Shown piece after piece: positions 29,101 through 37,500 of a stretch of DNA of 64,000 bases. Under the pieces are notes generated by a model. It was not told where the DNA came from. It searched no databases and saw only the letters and a program-made list of their open reading frames with translations. Origin of the DNA: Pseudarthrobacter sp. fls2-241-R2A-127. GTDB taxonomy: Bacteria > Actinomycetota > Actinomycetes > Actinomycetales > Micrococcaceae. Each line of letters opens with the position of its first letter. Position 1 is the first letter of the stretch. Position numbers and translations under genes: made by a program. Where the stretch lies: contig NZ_JARVSF010000005.1 of assembly GCF_030209355.1 (NCBI RefSeq), positions 1-64,000 of the forward strand, in the 5' to 3' direction.

Positions 29101-29148
29101 AAAAGCGGAAAGCGCCGGAGATTATCTCCGGCGCTTTCCGCTTTTTTG
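29101..29148 (+). terminator. very strong terminator directly after tRNA-Pro
   Basis: A perfect 21-bp stem (29101-29121 with 29125-29145), 3-base loop TTA, then a T-run. It begins at the base after the CCA end. Because both flanks carry A/T runs it could also act on leftward transcription from the glycosylase side. Confidence 0.95.
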
Positions 29149-29237
29149 GTTGTTTTGCTGCGCACCCTCTGCCGGACAACGCACCCCGGTGTTTGGAGGT
29201 GTTATATCCGGCAGGGGGTGTTGTTTCCCGGACGCCA

Positions 29238-30107
29238 TCACTTCAGGAACTTCGAGGTCCTCCGGTCCGCAAGGATCTTGCCCTTGGTCTGGCATGTGGG
29301 GCAGTACTGCAGCGCCGTGTCCGCAAAGGAGACTTCACGGACCGTGTCGCCGCAGACGGGGCACGGCTGCCCGGTGCGGGCGTGCACCCGCATGTGGCTT
29401 CGCTTGACGTCCTTGAGGTCTTTGGGCGGCTTGCCGCGGGCTTCTGCCAGCGCCTGCCCCAACACGCTGTGGATGGCGTCATAAAGCACTTGGACCGTCT
29501 CCCGGTCCAGGGACTTGGCAATCGCGAAGGGGGAGATCCGCGCGGCGTGCAGGATTTCGTCACTGTACGCATTGCCAATGCCGGCAATGACGCTTTGGCT
29601 GCGCAGGAGCCCCTTGATCTGCTGCGAGCTGCCCTGCAGGATCTGCCCCAGCATGCCGGCGTCGAACGCCTCCGTGAAGGGATCGGGGCCCAGCGCAGCA
29701 ATGCCCGGCACATCCTGCGGATCGCGCACGACGTAGACCGCCAGGCTCTTCTTGGTGCCCGCTTCGGTCAGGTCCAGGCCCCGAGGGCCGTCCGGGCCGT
29801 TGAAGGTGCACCTGACGGCGATCAGGCCCTTGCCCATCCTGAGCTGGCTGTCCGCGGGGGAATCGGTGAAGCGCACCCACCCCGCGCGCGCCAGGTGGAA
29901 CACCAACGACACGCCCGGGGTATCGATGCTGATGAACTTTCCAAACCGCCGAACCCCGGAAACCACCTGGCCCTCAAGGGCGCTGAAGGGCGGGTCGGCG
30001 GTCTTGAGGACAGCGAAGGACACGATCTGCAGCTTGGCGAGGGTGCACCCCCGCAGGTGTTCATCCAGGAACGTGGCCAGGCCGGCTACTTCGGGCAGTT
30101 CCGGCAT
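29238..30107 (-). CDS. Fpg/Nei family DNA glycosylase
   Basis: Base-excision repair glycosylase/AP lyase of 289 residues. The N-terminal Pro nucleophile is in MPELPEV. The helix-two-turn-helix contains QSVIAGIGNAYSDEILHAAR. The C-terminal zinc finger is CPVC...YCPTC (about 247-270), followed by QTKGKILADRR. The zinc-finger end KGK-IL differs from classical Fpg (GRSTFYC-type), and several actinobacterial paralogues share it, so substrate range (8-oxoG, oxidised pyrimidines or neither) is open. It is divergent from gcvH and monocistronic. Confidence 0.88.
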   Translation of the reverse strand: MPELPEVAGLATFLDEHLRGCTLAKLQIVSFAVLKTADPPFSALEGQVVSGVRRFGKFISIDTPGVSLVFHLARAGWVRFTDSPADSQLRMGKGLIAVRCTFNGPDGPRGLDLTEAGTKKSLAVYVVRDPQDVPGIAALGPDPFTEAFDAGMLGQILQGSSQQIKGLLRSQSVIAGIGNAYSDEILHAARISPFAIAKSLDRETVQVLYDAIHSVLGQALAEARGKPPKDLKDVKRSHMRVHARTGQPCPVCGDTVREVSFADTALQYCPTCQTKGKILADRRTSKFLK

Positions 30108-30203
30108 GGCCTACCCGCCCCGCCGCAGGGATGCTGCACCAGTGCTTGCGCTCATGGGTCCCATCTTGTCAGAAACCCCGGTGCCCGCCCCGGCAGTTAT
30201 GCC

Positions 30204-30209
30204 TATACT
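30204..30209 (+). promoter_or_regulatory. -10 element TATACT upstream of gcvH
   Basis: A near-consensus -10, TATACT, lies 65 bp before the gcvH ATG in the divergent region. It implies a leader of about 60 nt. I found no glycine-riboswitch core in that leader. Confidence 0.55.
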
Positions 30210-30274
30210 TTCAGCGGCGGCCCGATTTCCGGGCCCCTCGTGACCTTGGCGCGCACCCCGATGAAAGGCCCCCC

Positions 30275-30661
30275 ATGAGCAACATTCCCGAAGACCTGTC
30301 CTACACCGCCGAACATGAGTGGGTCACGGCCCCCAATGCCGACGGCGTGGTCCGCGTGGGAATCACCGATTTTGCCCAGGATGCCCTTGGCGATGTCGTC
30401 TACGCCCAGATGCCCGAAATCGGCACGAAGATTACGGCAAACGAAGTTGTGGGCGAGGTCGAGTCCACCAAGAGCGTGAGCGACATCTACGCGCCCGTTT
30501 CCGGCGAGGTCGTGGCGCGCAACGACTCCCTGGACACCGATTCGGCCCTGATCAACACCGATCCTTACGGCGACGGCTGGCTGATTGAGGTCAAACTGGC
30601 CGAACCTGACGCCGTCGAGTCGCTGCTCAGTGCATCGGAGTACGAACAACAGGTAGGCTAA
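30275..30661 (+). CDS. gcvH: glycine cleavage system H protein
   Basis: Lipoyl carrier of the glycine cleavage complex, 128 residues. The lipoyl-lysine is K66 in GEVESTKSVSDIYAPVSGEV. ATG 30275 gives the conserved opening (YTAEHEWV). No gcvT or gcvP is nearby. Instead it heads gcvH-garA-ftsR-bfn-merR, the same order as Rv1826-Rv1830 in M. tuberculosis. Confidence 0.95.
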   Translation: MSNIPEDLSYTAEHEWVTAPNADGVVRVGITDFAQDALGDVVYAQMPEIGTKITANEVVGEVESTKSVSDIYAPVSGEVVARNDSLDTDSALINTDPYGDGWLIEVKLAEPDAVESLLSASEYEQQVG

Positions 30662-30817
30662 AGCTAACCGGTAAATCCGGTCCGGCCCCGCGTCGCAGGC
30701 AGGACGTCTCCGCACGTCAGTGGCCGGATCGGGAGCCGGTTCCGGACCTGCCGGGCAGGGCCGGGAAGCAATCGTCGGTTGCGGGCCAATGCCCTGCACG
30801 TCTAAGAGGAGGAATCC

Positions 30818-31294
30818 ATGGCTGGCCACAGACACAACCCTGCCGATGGGGATTACGGCACGGGTGCGGCTAAGGCGTCGGAGACCACCTCGATCCATCT
30901 CACGCCCATCACGGATGAGCCCACCATCGCACCGAAGCTTTCTTCGGACGAGCGCAACTCCGTGGAGGCCCTGCCTGCCGGTTCCGCGCTGCTCGTGGCC
31001 CACAGCGGCCCGAACGCCGGCGCCCGGTTCCTGCTGGATTCGGACGTAACCACCGCCGGCCGCCACCCGGATGCGGACATCTTCCTTGACGACGTCACGG
31101 TGTCGCGCCGGCACGTCGAATTCCGTCGCACCGCCCGCAGCTTTGAAGTGGTGGACAAGAACAGCCTCAACGGCACCTACGTCAACCATGACCGGGTGGA
31201 CAGCGTGGAGCTCAAGTCCGGAAGTGAAGTCCAGATCGGCAAGTTCCGCCTCACCTTCTACCTGAGCCCTGCCACGGCTGCAGGCCGCAGCTGA
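30818..31294 (+). CDS. garA: FHA-domain regulator GarA/OdhI
   Basis: A 158-residue phosphorylation-switched regulator of 2-oxoglutarate metabolism. The N-terminal flexible part carries adjacent threonines T23-T24 in SETTSIHL, matching the ETTS motif phosphorylated by PknB/PknG-type kinases. The FHA domain (about 55-150) contains TAGRHPDADIFLDDVTVSRR and NSLNGTYVN. In the unphosphorylated state the FHA domain inhibits 2-oxoglutarate dehydrogenase E1o and glutamate dehydrogenase. Phosphorylation makes it bind itself. A strong AAGAGGAGG ribosome-binding sequence precedes ATG 30818. The kinase itself is not adjacent. Confidence 0.93.
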   Translation: MAGHRHNPADGDYGTGAAKASETTSIHLTPITDEPTIAPKLSSDERNSVEALPAGSALLVAHSGPNAGARFLLDSDVTTAGRHPDADIFLDDVTVSRRHVEFRRTARSFEVVDKNSLNGTYVNHDRVDSVELKSGSEVQIGKFRLTFYLSPATAAGRS

Positions 31295-31311
31295 ACCGGG
31301 GACCACTGCCT

Positions 31312-32034
31312 GTGGCAATGGCACAACCGGAACGCCGGGGCCCCCAGGTCCTGAATATCGGCGAAGTCCTCGCCCAGCTCAGCGCTGACTTCCCGGGTAT
31401 GACGGCGTCGAAGATCCGCTTCCTTGAAGAAAAGGGCCTGATCAATCCACGCCGCACACCGGCCGGCTACCGCCAGTATTCGGACGGCGACGTCGAACGG
31501 CTGCGCTTCGTATTGGCGCTGCAGCGCGACCAGTACCTCCCCCTGAAAGTCATCAAGGACTACCTGGATGCGATCGACAGGGGAGAGCGGCCGGAAAACC
31601 TGCCGCCCGGCGTCGTGGTCTCCCCGCGTATCGTCTCGGACGAACTTGCGGCCGAGTTGCAGAACCGCGGCCGGAAACTGAGCGAGGAACAGCTCCGGGC
31701 CGAATCCGGAGCCAGCGTCCCCCTCCTGCAGTCACTGCTGAGCTTCGGGCTGATCAGCCACAGCAACGGCCGGTTCGATGAGCATGCCCTCCAGGTTGCC
31801 CGCGCGTGCGTGCAGCTGGAAAGCCATGGGCTTGAGCCCCGCCACCTGCGTCCGTTCCAGGCGGCGGCGGAGAGGGAATTCGGCCTCGTTGAACGGGCCG
31901 TCGCGCCGCTTGCCTCGCGCAAGGACTCGGCATCGCAGGCGCGGGCCGCTGAGGCAGCCCGCGAGATAAGCGATCTGTGCCTCACCCTGCACCGGGCCCT
32001 GGTGCAGGACCACATCTCACGCATGGACATCTGA
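31312..32034 (+). CDS. ftsR: MerR-family regulator FtsR (Rv1828 type)
   Basis: A 240-residue MerR-type transcription factor. The N-terminal winged helix-turn-helix (about 14-85) includes TASKIRFLEEKGLINPRRTP then AGYRQYSDGDVERLRFVLAL. No metal-binding cysteines are present. The remainder is helical and may dimerise. The Corynebacterium glutamicum orthologue FtsR activates ftsZ. The dcw genes are about 22 kb downstream in this window, so a similar link is possible but unproven. GTG 31312 is used as start. The gene ends in TGATG overlap with the next. Confidence 0.88.
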   Translation: MAMAQPERRGPQVLNIGEVLAQLSADFPGMTASKIRFLEEKGLINPRRTPAGYRQYSDGDVERLRFVLALQRDQYLPLKVIKDYLDAIDRGERPENLPPGVVVSPRIVSDELAAELQNRGRKLSEEQLRAESGASVPLLQSLLSFGLISHSNGRFDEHALQVARACVQLESHGLEPRHLRPFQAAAEREFGLVERAVAPLASRKDSASQARAAEAAREISDLCLTLHRALVQDHISRMDI

Positions 32035-32537
32035 TGATTGAAGTAGAGATCGTAGGCGTTCGCATCGAACTGCCGTCCAACCAGCCGCTGGTCCTGCTCA
32101 AGGAGATGCACGGCGAACGCCATGTCCCCATCTGGATCGGCACGCCTGAGGCCAGCGCCATAGCGCTTGCCCAGCAGGGCGTGGTCCCGCCCAGGCCCAT
32201 GACGCACGACCTCCTGGTGGATGTGGTGGAGTCGCTGGGGCACTCCGTGGTCAGCGTCAACATCGTGGCCGTGGAGGACAACATCTTCTACGGCCAGCTG
32301 CAGTTCGAAAACGGAACCACCGTGAGCTCCCGGGCCTCCGATGCCCTGGCCATTGCCCTTCGTGCCAAATGCCGGATCTGGTGTGCCGATTCGGTCATGG
32401 ATGAGGCCGGCGTCCGCATCACCGAGCACGACGAGGGTGAGGACACCGAGCCCGGCCCCACGGTCGACGAAGAGCGTGAAATGCGCCGGTTCCGCGAATT
32501 CCTCGACGACGTGGAACCAGAGGATTTCGACGGCTAA
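32034..32537 (+). CDS. bifunctional nuclease family protein (DUF151/BFN)
   Basis: A 167-residue protein with the BFN domain across about 1-130. It opens MIEVEIVGVRIELPSNQPLV, and conserved stretches include VPIWIGTPEASAIALA and SRASDALAIALR. A C-terminal acidic tail (about 135-167, rich in Glu/Asp) is added. ATG 32034 shares one base with the ftsR stop. The family is named for DNase/RNase activity shown in plants. Bacterial function, including Rv1829, is not settled. Confidence 0.88.
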   Translation: MIEVEIVGVRIELPSNQPLVLLKEMHGERHVPIWIGTPEASAIALAQQGVVPPRPMTHDLLVDVVESLGHSVVSVNIVAVEDNIFYGQLQFENGTTVSSRASDALAIALRAKCRIWCADSVMDEAGVRITEHDEGEDTEPGPTVDEEREMRRFREFLDDVEPEDFDG

Positions 32538-32543
32538 GATCAC

Positions 32544-32573
32544 GTTAAGGTTAAAGTTGAGGCTGAAAGTTTC
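32544..32573 (+). promoter_or_regulatory. hexameric GTTRAR direct repeats upstream of the second MerR gene
   Basis: GTTAAG, GTTAAA, GTTGAG and GCTGAAA follow one another from 32544, ending in GTT, right after the nuclease stop codon. The AT-rich block stands out in a GC-rich surrounding. It may bind one of the two MerR proteins of this locus. Confidence 0.35.
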
Positions 32574-32602
32574 GACACGCCTCTTCCAACCCCTCAACGT
32601 CT

Positions 32603-32631
32603 TTGACCTCGGGACCTGCCGGGCCTAACGT
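32603..32631 (+). promoter_or_regulatory. promoter TTGACC-17 bp-TAACGT for the second MerR gene
   Basis: TTGACC at 32603-32608 and TAACGT at 32626-32631 are exactly 17 bp apart. The predicted transcript would have a leader of about 130 nt before GTG 32769. Confidence 0.6.
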
Positions 32632-32768
32632 CGAAGTATCAAGTTCCCTTGCTTACGGCAGCCGCGCAAGTCACACTGGAAAGTGCGCCCCGCGACAATT
32701 ACACGCATGGTCTTCATGCCGAAGCTGCCTTGAAGAGTTCCTGGGAGCGTACGACAAGGAGGATCCAG

Positions 32769-33362
32769 GTGAGTCCCAAAGGCGAAGCAGGCGGGCTGAA
32801 ACAGCCCACGGCTGGTGTTGCTGTGCCCGTGAGCGGTGCCCAGGGCCTCCTGTTCACCGAGGACCTTCCGGTACTGGACGAGGACGCGGGCTACCGTGGC
32901 CCCACGGCCTGCAAGGCTGCGGGCATCACCTACCGGCAACTCGATTACTGGGCGCGGACCGGTTTGGTGGAGCCCGCCGTCCGCGGCGCGGCCGGCTCCG
33001 GTTCACAGCGGCTGTACGGCTTCCGCGACATCCTGGTCCTCAAGGTCGTCAAGCGTCTCCTGGACACCGGGGTATCCCTGCAGCAGATCCGCACCGCCGT
33101 CGAACACCTGCGCGAACGCGGCGTGGAAGATCTGGCCCAGATCACCCTGATGAGCGACGGCGCCAGCGTTTACGAGTGCACCTCCGCCGACGAAGTCATC
33201 GATCTCGTCCAAGGCGGCCAGGGCGTCTTCGGCATCGCCGTGGGCCGCGTTTGGCGGGAAGTGGAAGGCAGCCTCGCGTCACTGCCCAGCGAACATGCCG
33301 CGGAACCATCGTTTCCCGACGACGAACTGAGCAAGCGTCGTGCAGCGCGGAAGATCAGCTGA
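32769..33362 (+). CDS. MerR-family regulator (Rv1830 type)
   Basis: A 197-residue MerR-type protein. The recognition part is GPTACKAAGITYRQLDYWAR followed by TGLVEPAVRGAAGSGSQRLY and the wing/dimer helix DILVLKVVKRLLDTGVSLQQ. Like FtsR it lacks metal-binding cysteines. GTG 32769 is chosen because a full AAGGAGG ribosome-binding sequence lies at 32756-32762. The frame is open upstream to 32649 but that part crosses the promoter region. It is the last gene of the gcvH-garA-ftsR-bfn locus. Targets are unknown. Confidence 0.9.
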   Translation: MSPKGEAGGLKQPTAGVAVPVSGAQGLLFTEDLPVLDEDAGYRGPTACKAAGITYRQLDYWARTGLVEPAVRGAAGSGSQRLYGFRDILVLKVVKRLLDTGVSLQQIRTAVEHLRERGVEDLAQITLMSDGASVYECTSADEVIDLVQGGQGVFGIAVGRVWREVEGSLASLPSEHAAEPSFPDDELSKRRAARKIS

Positions 33363-33374
33363 CTAAAGTTCCGA

Positions 33375-33416
33375 CGAGTAAGGGCCACCCTCCGGTCGGA
33401 GGGTGGCCCTTACTCG
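33375..33416. terminator. bidirectional terminator between convergent genes
   Basis: A perfect 20-bp inverted repeat (33375-33394 with 33397-33416) lies between the MerR stop (33362) and the ParA-like stop (33429). Short A/T stretches flank the GC core on both sides, so it can serve both directions. Confidence 0.8.
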
Positions 33417-33428
33417 TTGGAGGGGTTC

Positions 33429-34247
33429 CTAGCGGGTGCGGCTGCGCAGGCTGCTGCCGGCGGCCATGAGGTTGGCCAGGAGGTCGTCAAACAATCCTGC
33501 CGCGGACTTGGCGGAATCGCCGGGCCAGTGGTGGACGGGGTGGGCCGCGCCCTGGATCTGCTGCCAGTTGGCTTGTTCCGGGATCCGCGGGCTCAGCAGG
33601 AGTTCGCCGAACATGGATTCCATCTCGGCCAGCCGGTAGGTGTGCTCGGAGGAGCCCGTGCGGACCCGGTTGGCCACGATGCCGGCAGGGGAAAGGTTGG
33701 GGGCGAACTCCTGGCGGAACAGCTGGATGGCGCGCATGGTGCGCTCCGTTCCCGCCACCGAGAAGAGGCCGGGCTCTGCGACCAGGGCAACCTTGTCGCT
33801 GGCGGCCCACGCCATGCGCGTCAGGCCGTTGAGGGACGGCGGGCAATCGATCAGGACCAGCTGGTAATCTCCAGCGCCGGCGAGGACGGCGGAAAGCCTG
33901 CGGAGGTCACGTCGGCCAAGGTCCGGCCGGTCGTAGATGCCGGTGTAGGCGGAGCCGACGGCGACGTCCAGGACGGCGGGCCCGGAACCATTGGCGGGAG
34001 TACGGTCGGCCCAGTTGCTTCGGACCACATTCTCGGCCAGTTTCGCCCGGCGGGGGCTCTTCAGCATCCTGCCGATATCCAAGTGGTCTCCGGGCTGGAC
34101 ACCCAGCGCCGTTGTGGCGTCGGCATGCGGATCGAGGTCCACCACCAGCGTGCGGACGCCCGCGGCCAGCGCCGCAGACGCCAATCCTGTGGTGACGGAA
34201 GTCTTGCCGACTCCACCCTTAAGGCTGCTGATGCTGACTACTTGCAC
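33429..34247 (-). CDS. orphan ParA/MinD-like ATPase
   Basis: A 272-residue Walker ATPase. It opens with SISSLKGGVGKTSVTTGLAS, and Walker A' is LVVDLDPHADATTALG. Walker B is LVLIDCPPSLNGLTRMAW. Unlike the ParA at 21072 it has no N-terminal extension before the P-loop. The start is uncertain: GTG 34247 (V-Q-V-V-S-I-S) fits the family best, but TTG 34259 is in frame. No parB-like gene or obvious cargo gene is adjacent. The neighbours are a MerR regulator and pyc. Role unknown. It could position a non-chromosomal cargo. Confidence 0.88.
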   Translation of the reverse strand: MQVVSISSLKGGVGKTSVTTGLASAALAAGVRTLVVDLDPHADATTALGVQPGDHLDIGRMLKSPRRAKLAENVVRSNWADRTPANGSGPAVLDVAVGSAYTGIYDRPDLGRRDLRRLSAVLAGAGDYQLVLIDCPPSLNGLTRMAWAASDKVALVAEPGLFSVAGTERTMRAIQLFRQEFAPNLSPAGIVANRVRTGSSEHTYRLAEMESMFGELLLSPRIPEQANWQQIQGAAHPVHHWPGDSAKSAAGLFDDLLANLMAAGSSLRSRTR

Positions 34248-34295
34248 TTGAGAGACCAAAACCTAACGCCGGATGCCGTGTTGGGAGTAATGTTT

Positions 34296-34314
34296 GCCTC
34301 GGCAGAGCCGAGGC
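34296..34314. repeat. 8-bp GC hairpin in the ParA-like/pyc intergenic region
   Basis: GCCTCGGC and GCCGAGGC with loop AGA lie 49 bp upstream of the ParA-like start. There is no T-run. The rest of 34248-34549 shows no gene. It must hold the divergent promoters, but I cannot place them convincingly. Confidence 0.4.
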
Positions 34315-34549
34315 CGGACGGTCCTGCCGCCCTACACATCATATGTTGATGCGTCGGCGAATCCTGCTTTAACGGGCGTCGGCATGCCACCGACTGTGCT
34401 GCCGGGGCGGTTTCGGCAAGCCGGGCTGAAAGCGTTCGGGAGATGACGGGGAAATCTGTGATGGTGACCACAAAGATTTGTGTTTGTCCTTGTAGGTCCT
34501 AGACACTGTGACCACTCATCGATCCACCCAGCAATGATGCAGGAGAAGT

Positions 34550-37500
34550 ATGTTTTCCAAAGTTCTGGTGGCCAACCGCGGTGAAATCGCGATCAGGGCC
34601 TTCCGCGCCGGCTATGAGCTGGGCGCCAAGACCGTAGCTGTTTTCCCCCAAGAGGACCGAAACTCCATCCACCGCCAGAAAGCGGACGAGGCCTACCTGA
34701 TCGGCGAGGAAGGGCACCCGGTCCGGGCCTACCTGGACGTCGCTGAAGTGGTCCGGGTTGCGAAAGAAGCCGGCGCGGACGCCATCTACCCGGGCTACGG
34801 CTTCCTCTCCGAGAACCCGGAGCTTGCCCGTGCCGCGAAGGCCGCCGGCATCACCTTTGTGGGTCCGCCCGCCGAGGTACTGGAGCTTGCCGGCAACAAG
34901 GTGGCTGCCCTGAAGGCTGCCCGCCAAGCCGGCGTCCCGGTGCTGAAGTCCAGTGAGCCGTCCAAGGACCTGGACGAGCTTTTGGCTGCCGCCGACGAGA
35001 TCGGGTTTCCCATCTTCGCGAAAGCAGTGGCAGGCGGCGGTGGACGCGGCATGCGCAGGGTGGATACCCGCGAGGCACTCCCCGAAGCCCTGAAGTCCGC
35101 CATGCGCGAGGCAGATGCGGCGTTCGGCGACCCCACCATGTTCCTGGAGCAGGCCGTCCTCCGCCCACGCCACATCGAAGTGCAGATCCTCGCGGACGCA
35201 GAGGGCAACGTCATGCACCTTTTCGAGCGTGACTGCTCCATCCAGCGGCGGCACCAGAAGGTCATCGAGATCGCTCCCGCCCCCAACCTGGATGAGGGAA
35301 TCCGGCAGGCGCTCTACCGGGACGCCGTGAAGTTTGCCAAGGCCCTGAACTACGTCAACGCCGGTACGGTCGAATTCCTTGTGGACACCGAGGGTGAGCG
35401 GGCGGGCCAGCACGTCTTCATCGAAATGAACCCGCGCATCCAGGTGGAGCACACCGTCACCGAAGAAGTCACGGACGTGGACTTGGTCCAGGCCCAGATG
35501 CGCATCGCCTCCGGTGAGACTCTTGCCGACCTTGGGCTTTCCCAAGACAGCGTCAAGCTTCGCGGCGCCGCCCTGCAGAGCCGCATCACCACGGAAGATC
35601 CCGCCAACGGTTTCCGGCCCGACGTCGGCAAGATCACCGGCTACCGCTCGGCCGGCGGCGCCGGTGTGCGGCTCGACGGAGGCACGGTGTACTCCGGTGC
35701 CGAGATCAGCCCCCACTTCGACTCCATGCTGGTCAAGCTCACCTGCCGCGGCCGCGACTACCCGGCAGCAGTGGCGCGCGCCCGCCGCGCCCTGGCCGAG
35801 TTCCGCATCCGCGGTGTCTCCACGAACATCGCCTTCCTCCAGGCCGTCCTGGATGACCCCGATTTCATTGCCGGCGATGTCGCCACCAACTTCATAGACC
35901 AGCGCCCCGAGCTGCTCAAGGCCCGGGTCTCGGCCGACCGCGGCACCAAGCTCCTCACCTGGCTGGCCGAAGTCACCGTCAACAAGCCCAACGGCGAACT
36001 GACCGTGCACTCCAATCCCGCCGACAAACTGCCCGACGTCAAGGGCAAGGAGACGGCAACGGGTTCGCGTCAGAAACTCCTTGAACTTGGCCCGGAAGGC
36101 TTCGCCAAGGCACTTCGCGAGCAGACCGCCGTCGCCGTCACGGACACCACCTTCCGCGACGCGCACCAGTCGTTGCTGGCCACCCGAGTCCGCACCCGCG
36201 ACCTTGTCGCCGCCGGGCCGGCCGTCACGGCACTGCTCCCGCAGCTGCTGTCCGTCGAGGCATGGGGCGGCGCAACCTACGACGTCGCCCTTCGCTTCCT
36301 GGGCGAGGACCCCTGGGACCGGCTCGCGGCACTGCGCAAGGCCATGCCGAACGTGTGCATCCAGATGCTGCTGCGCGGCCGCAACACCGTGGGCTACACG
36401 CCCTACCCCGAGGAAGTGACGGAGGCTTTCGTTAACGAGGCCGCCGCCACCGGCATCGACATCTTCCGCATCTTTGACGCCCTGAACGATGTCAACCAGA
36501 TGGCCCCGGCCATCCGGGCTGTCCGCGCCACGGGTACCGCTGTCGCCGAAGTGGCGCTCTGCTACACCGGCGACATGCTGGACCCGGAAGAGAAGCTCTA
36601 CACCCTGGACTACTACCTGGGCCTGGCACAGAAGATCGTCGACGCCGGTGCGCACATCCTGGCGATCAAGGACATGGCGGGCCTGTTGCGTCCCGCGGCG
36701 GCAGCAAAGCTCGTGGCCGCCCTCCGGGAACGATTCGACCTCCCCGTCCACCTGCACACACACGACACCGCCGGCGGCCAGCTGGCCACCCTGCTGGCCG
36801 CTGTGGATGCCGGAGTTGACGCCGTGGACGTAGCCTCCGCGTCGCTCGCCGGCACCACCAGCCAGCCCTCGGCGTCGGCCCTTGTCGCAGCCCTGGCCCA
36901 CACACCCCGGGACACCGGCCTCAGCCTGGAGGCTGTCAGTTCGCTGGAGCCGTACTGGGAAGCCGTCCGCCGCGTGTACGCGCCGTTCGAGTCAGGACTG
37001 CCCGGCCCCACCGGGCGGGTCTACAAGCACGAGATCCCGGGCGGCCAGCTGTCCAACCTGCGCCAGCAGGCCATGGCACTGGGCCTGGGGGAGCGGTTCG
37101 AGGCCATCGAGGACATGTACACCGCGGCGGACCGGATCCTCGGCCACCTGGTGAAGGTGACCCCCTCGTCCAAGGTGGTGGGCGACCTCGCCCTGCACCT
37201 GGTGGGCCTCAACGCCGATCCCGCCGACTTCGAAGCCAACCCGCAGAGCTACGACATCCCCGACTCCGTCATCGGCTTCCTGTCCGGTGAGCTCGGTGAT
37301 CCTCCCGGAGGCTGGCCGGAGCCGTTCCGCACCAAGGCCCTGCAGGGCCGAAGCGTGAAGGTCCGCGACGTCGAGCTCAGCGCCGAGGACAGTGCAGCGC
37401 TCAAGTCCGATTCGAAGACCCGCCAGCACACGCTGAACCGGCTGCTCTTCGACGGACCCACCAAGGACTACCTGAAGAGCGTGGACACGTACGGCAACAT

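Noticed and set aside
30108..30274. Glycine riboswitch before gcvH.
   Set aside because: The leader is only about 60 nt by the TATACT promoter, too short for the tandem aptamer, and I see no conserved core.
34248..34549. A 77-codon minus-strand open frame in the ParA-like/pyc gap.
   Set aside because: No plausible ribosome-binding sequence, no similarity to known small proteins by eye, and it overlaps the region that must contain the divergent promoters.
34499..36901. An 800-codon open frame on the minus strand opposite pyc.
   Set aside because: Typical antisense frame in high-GC coding sequence. The plus strand encodes a complete, motif-perfect pyruvate carboxylase.
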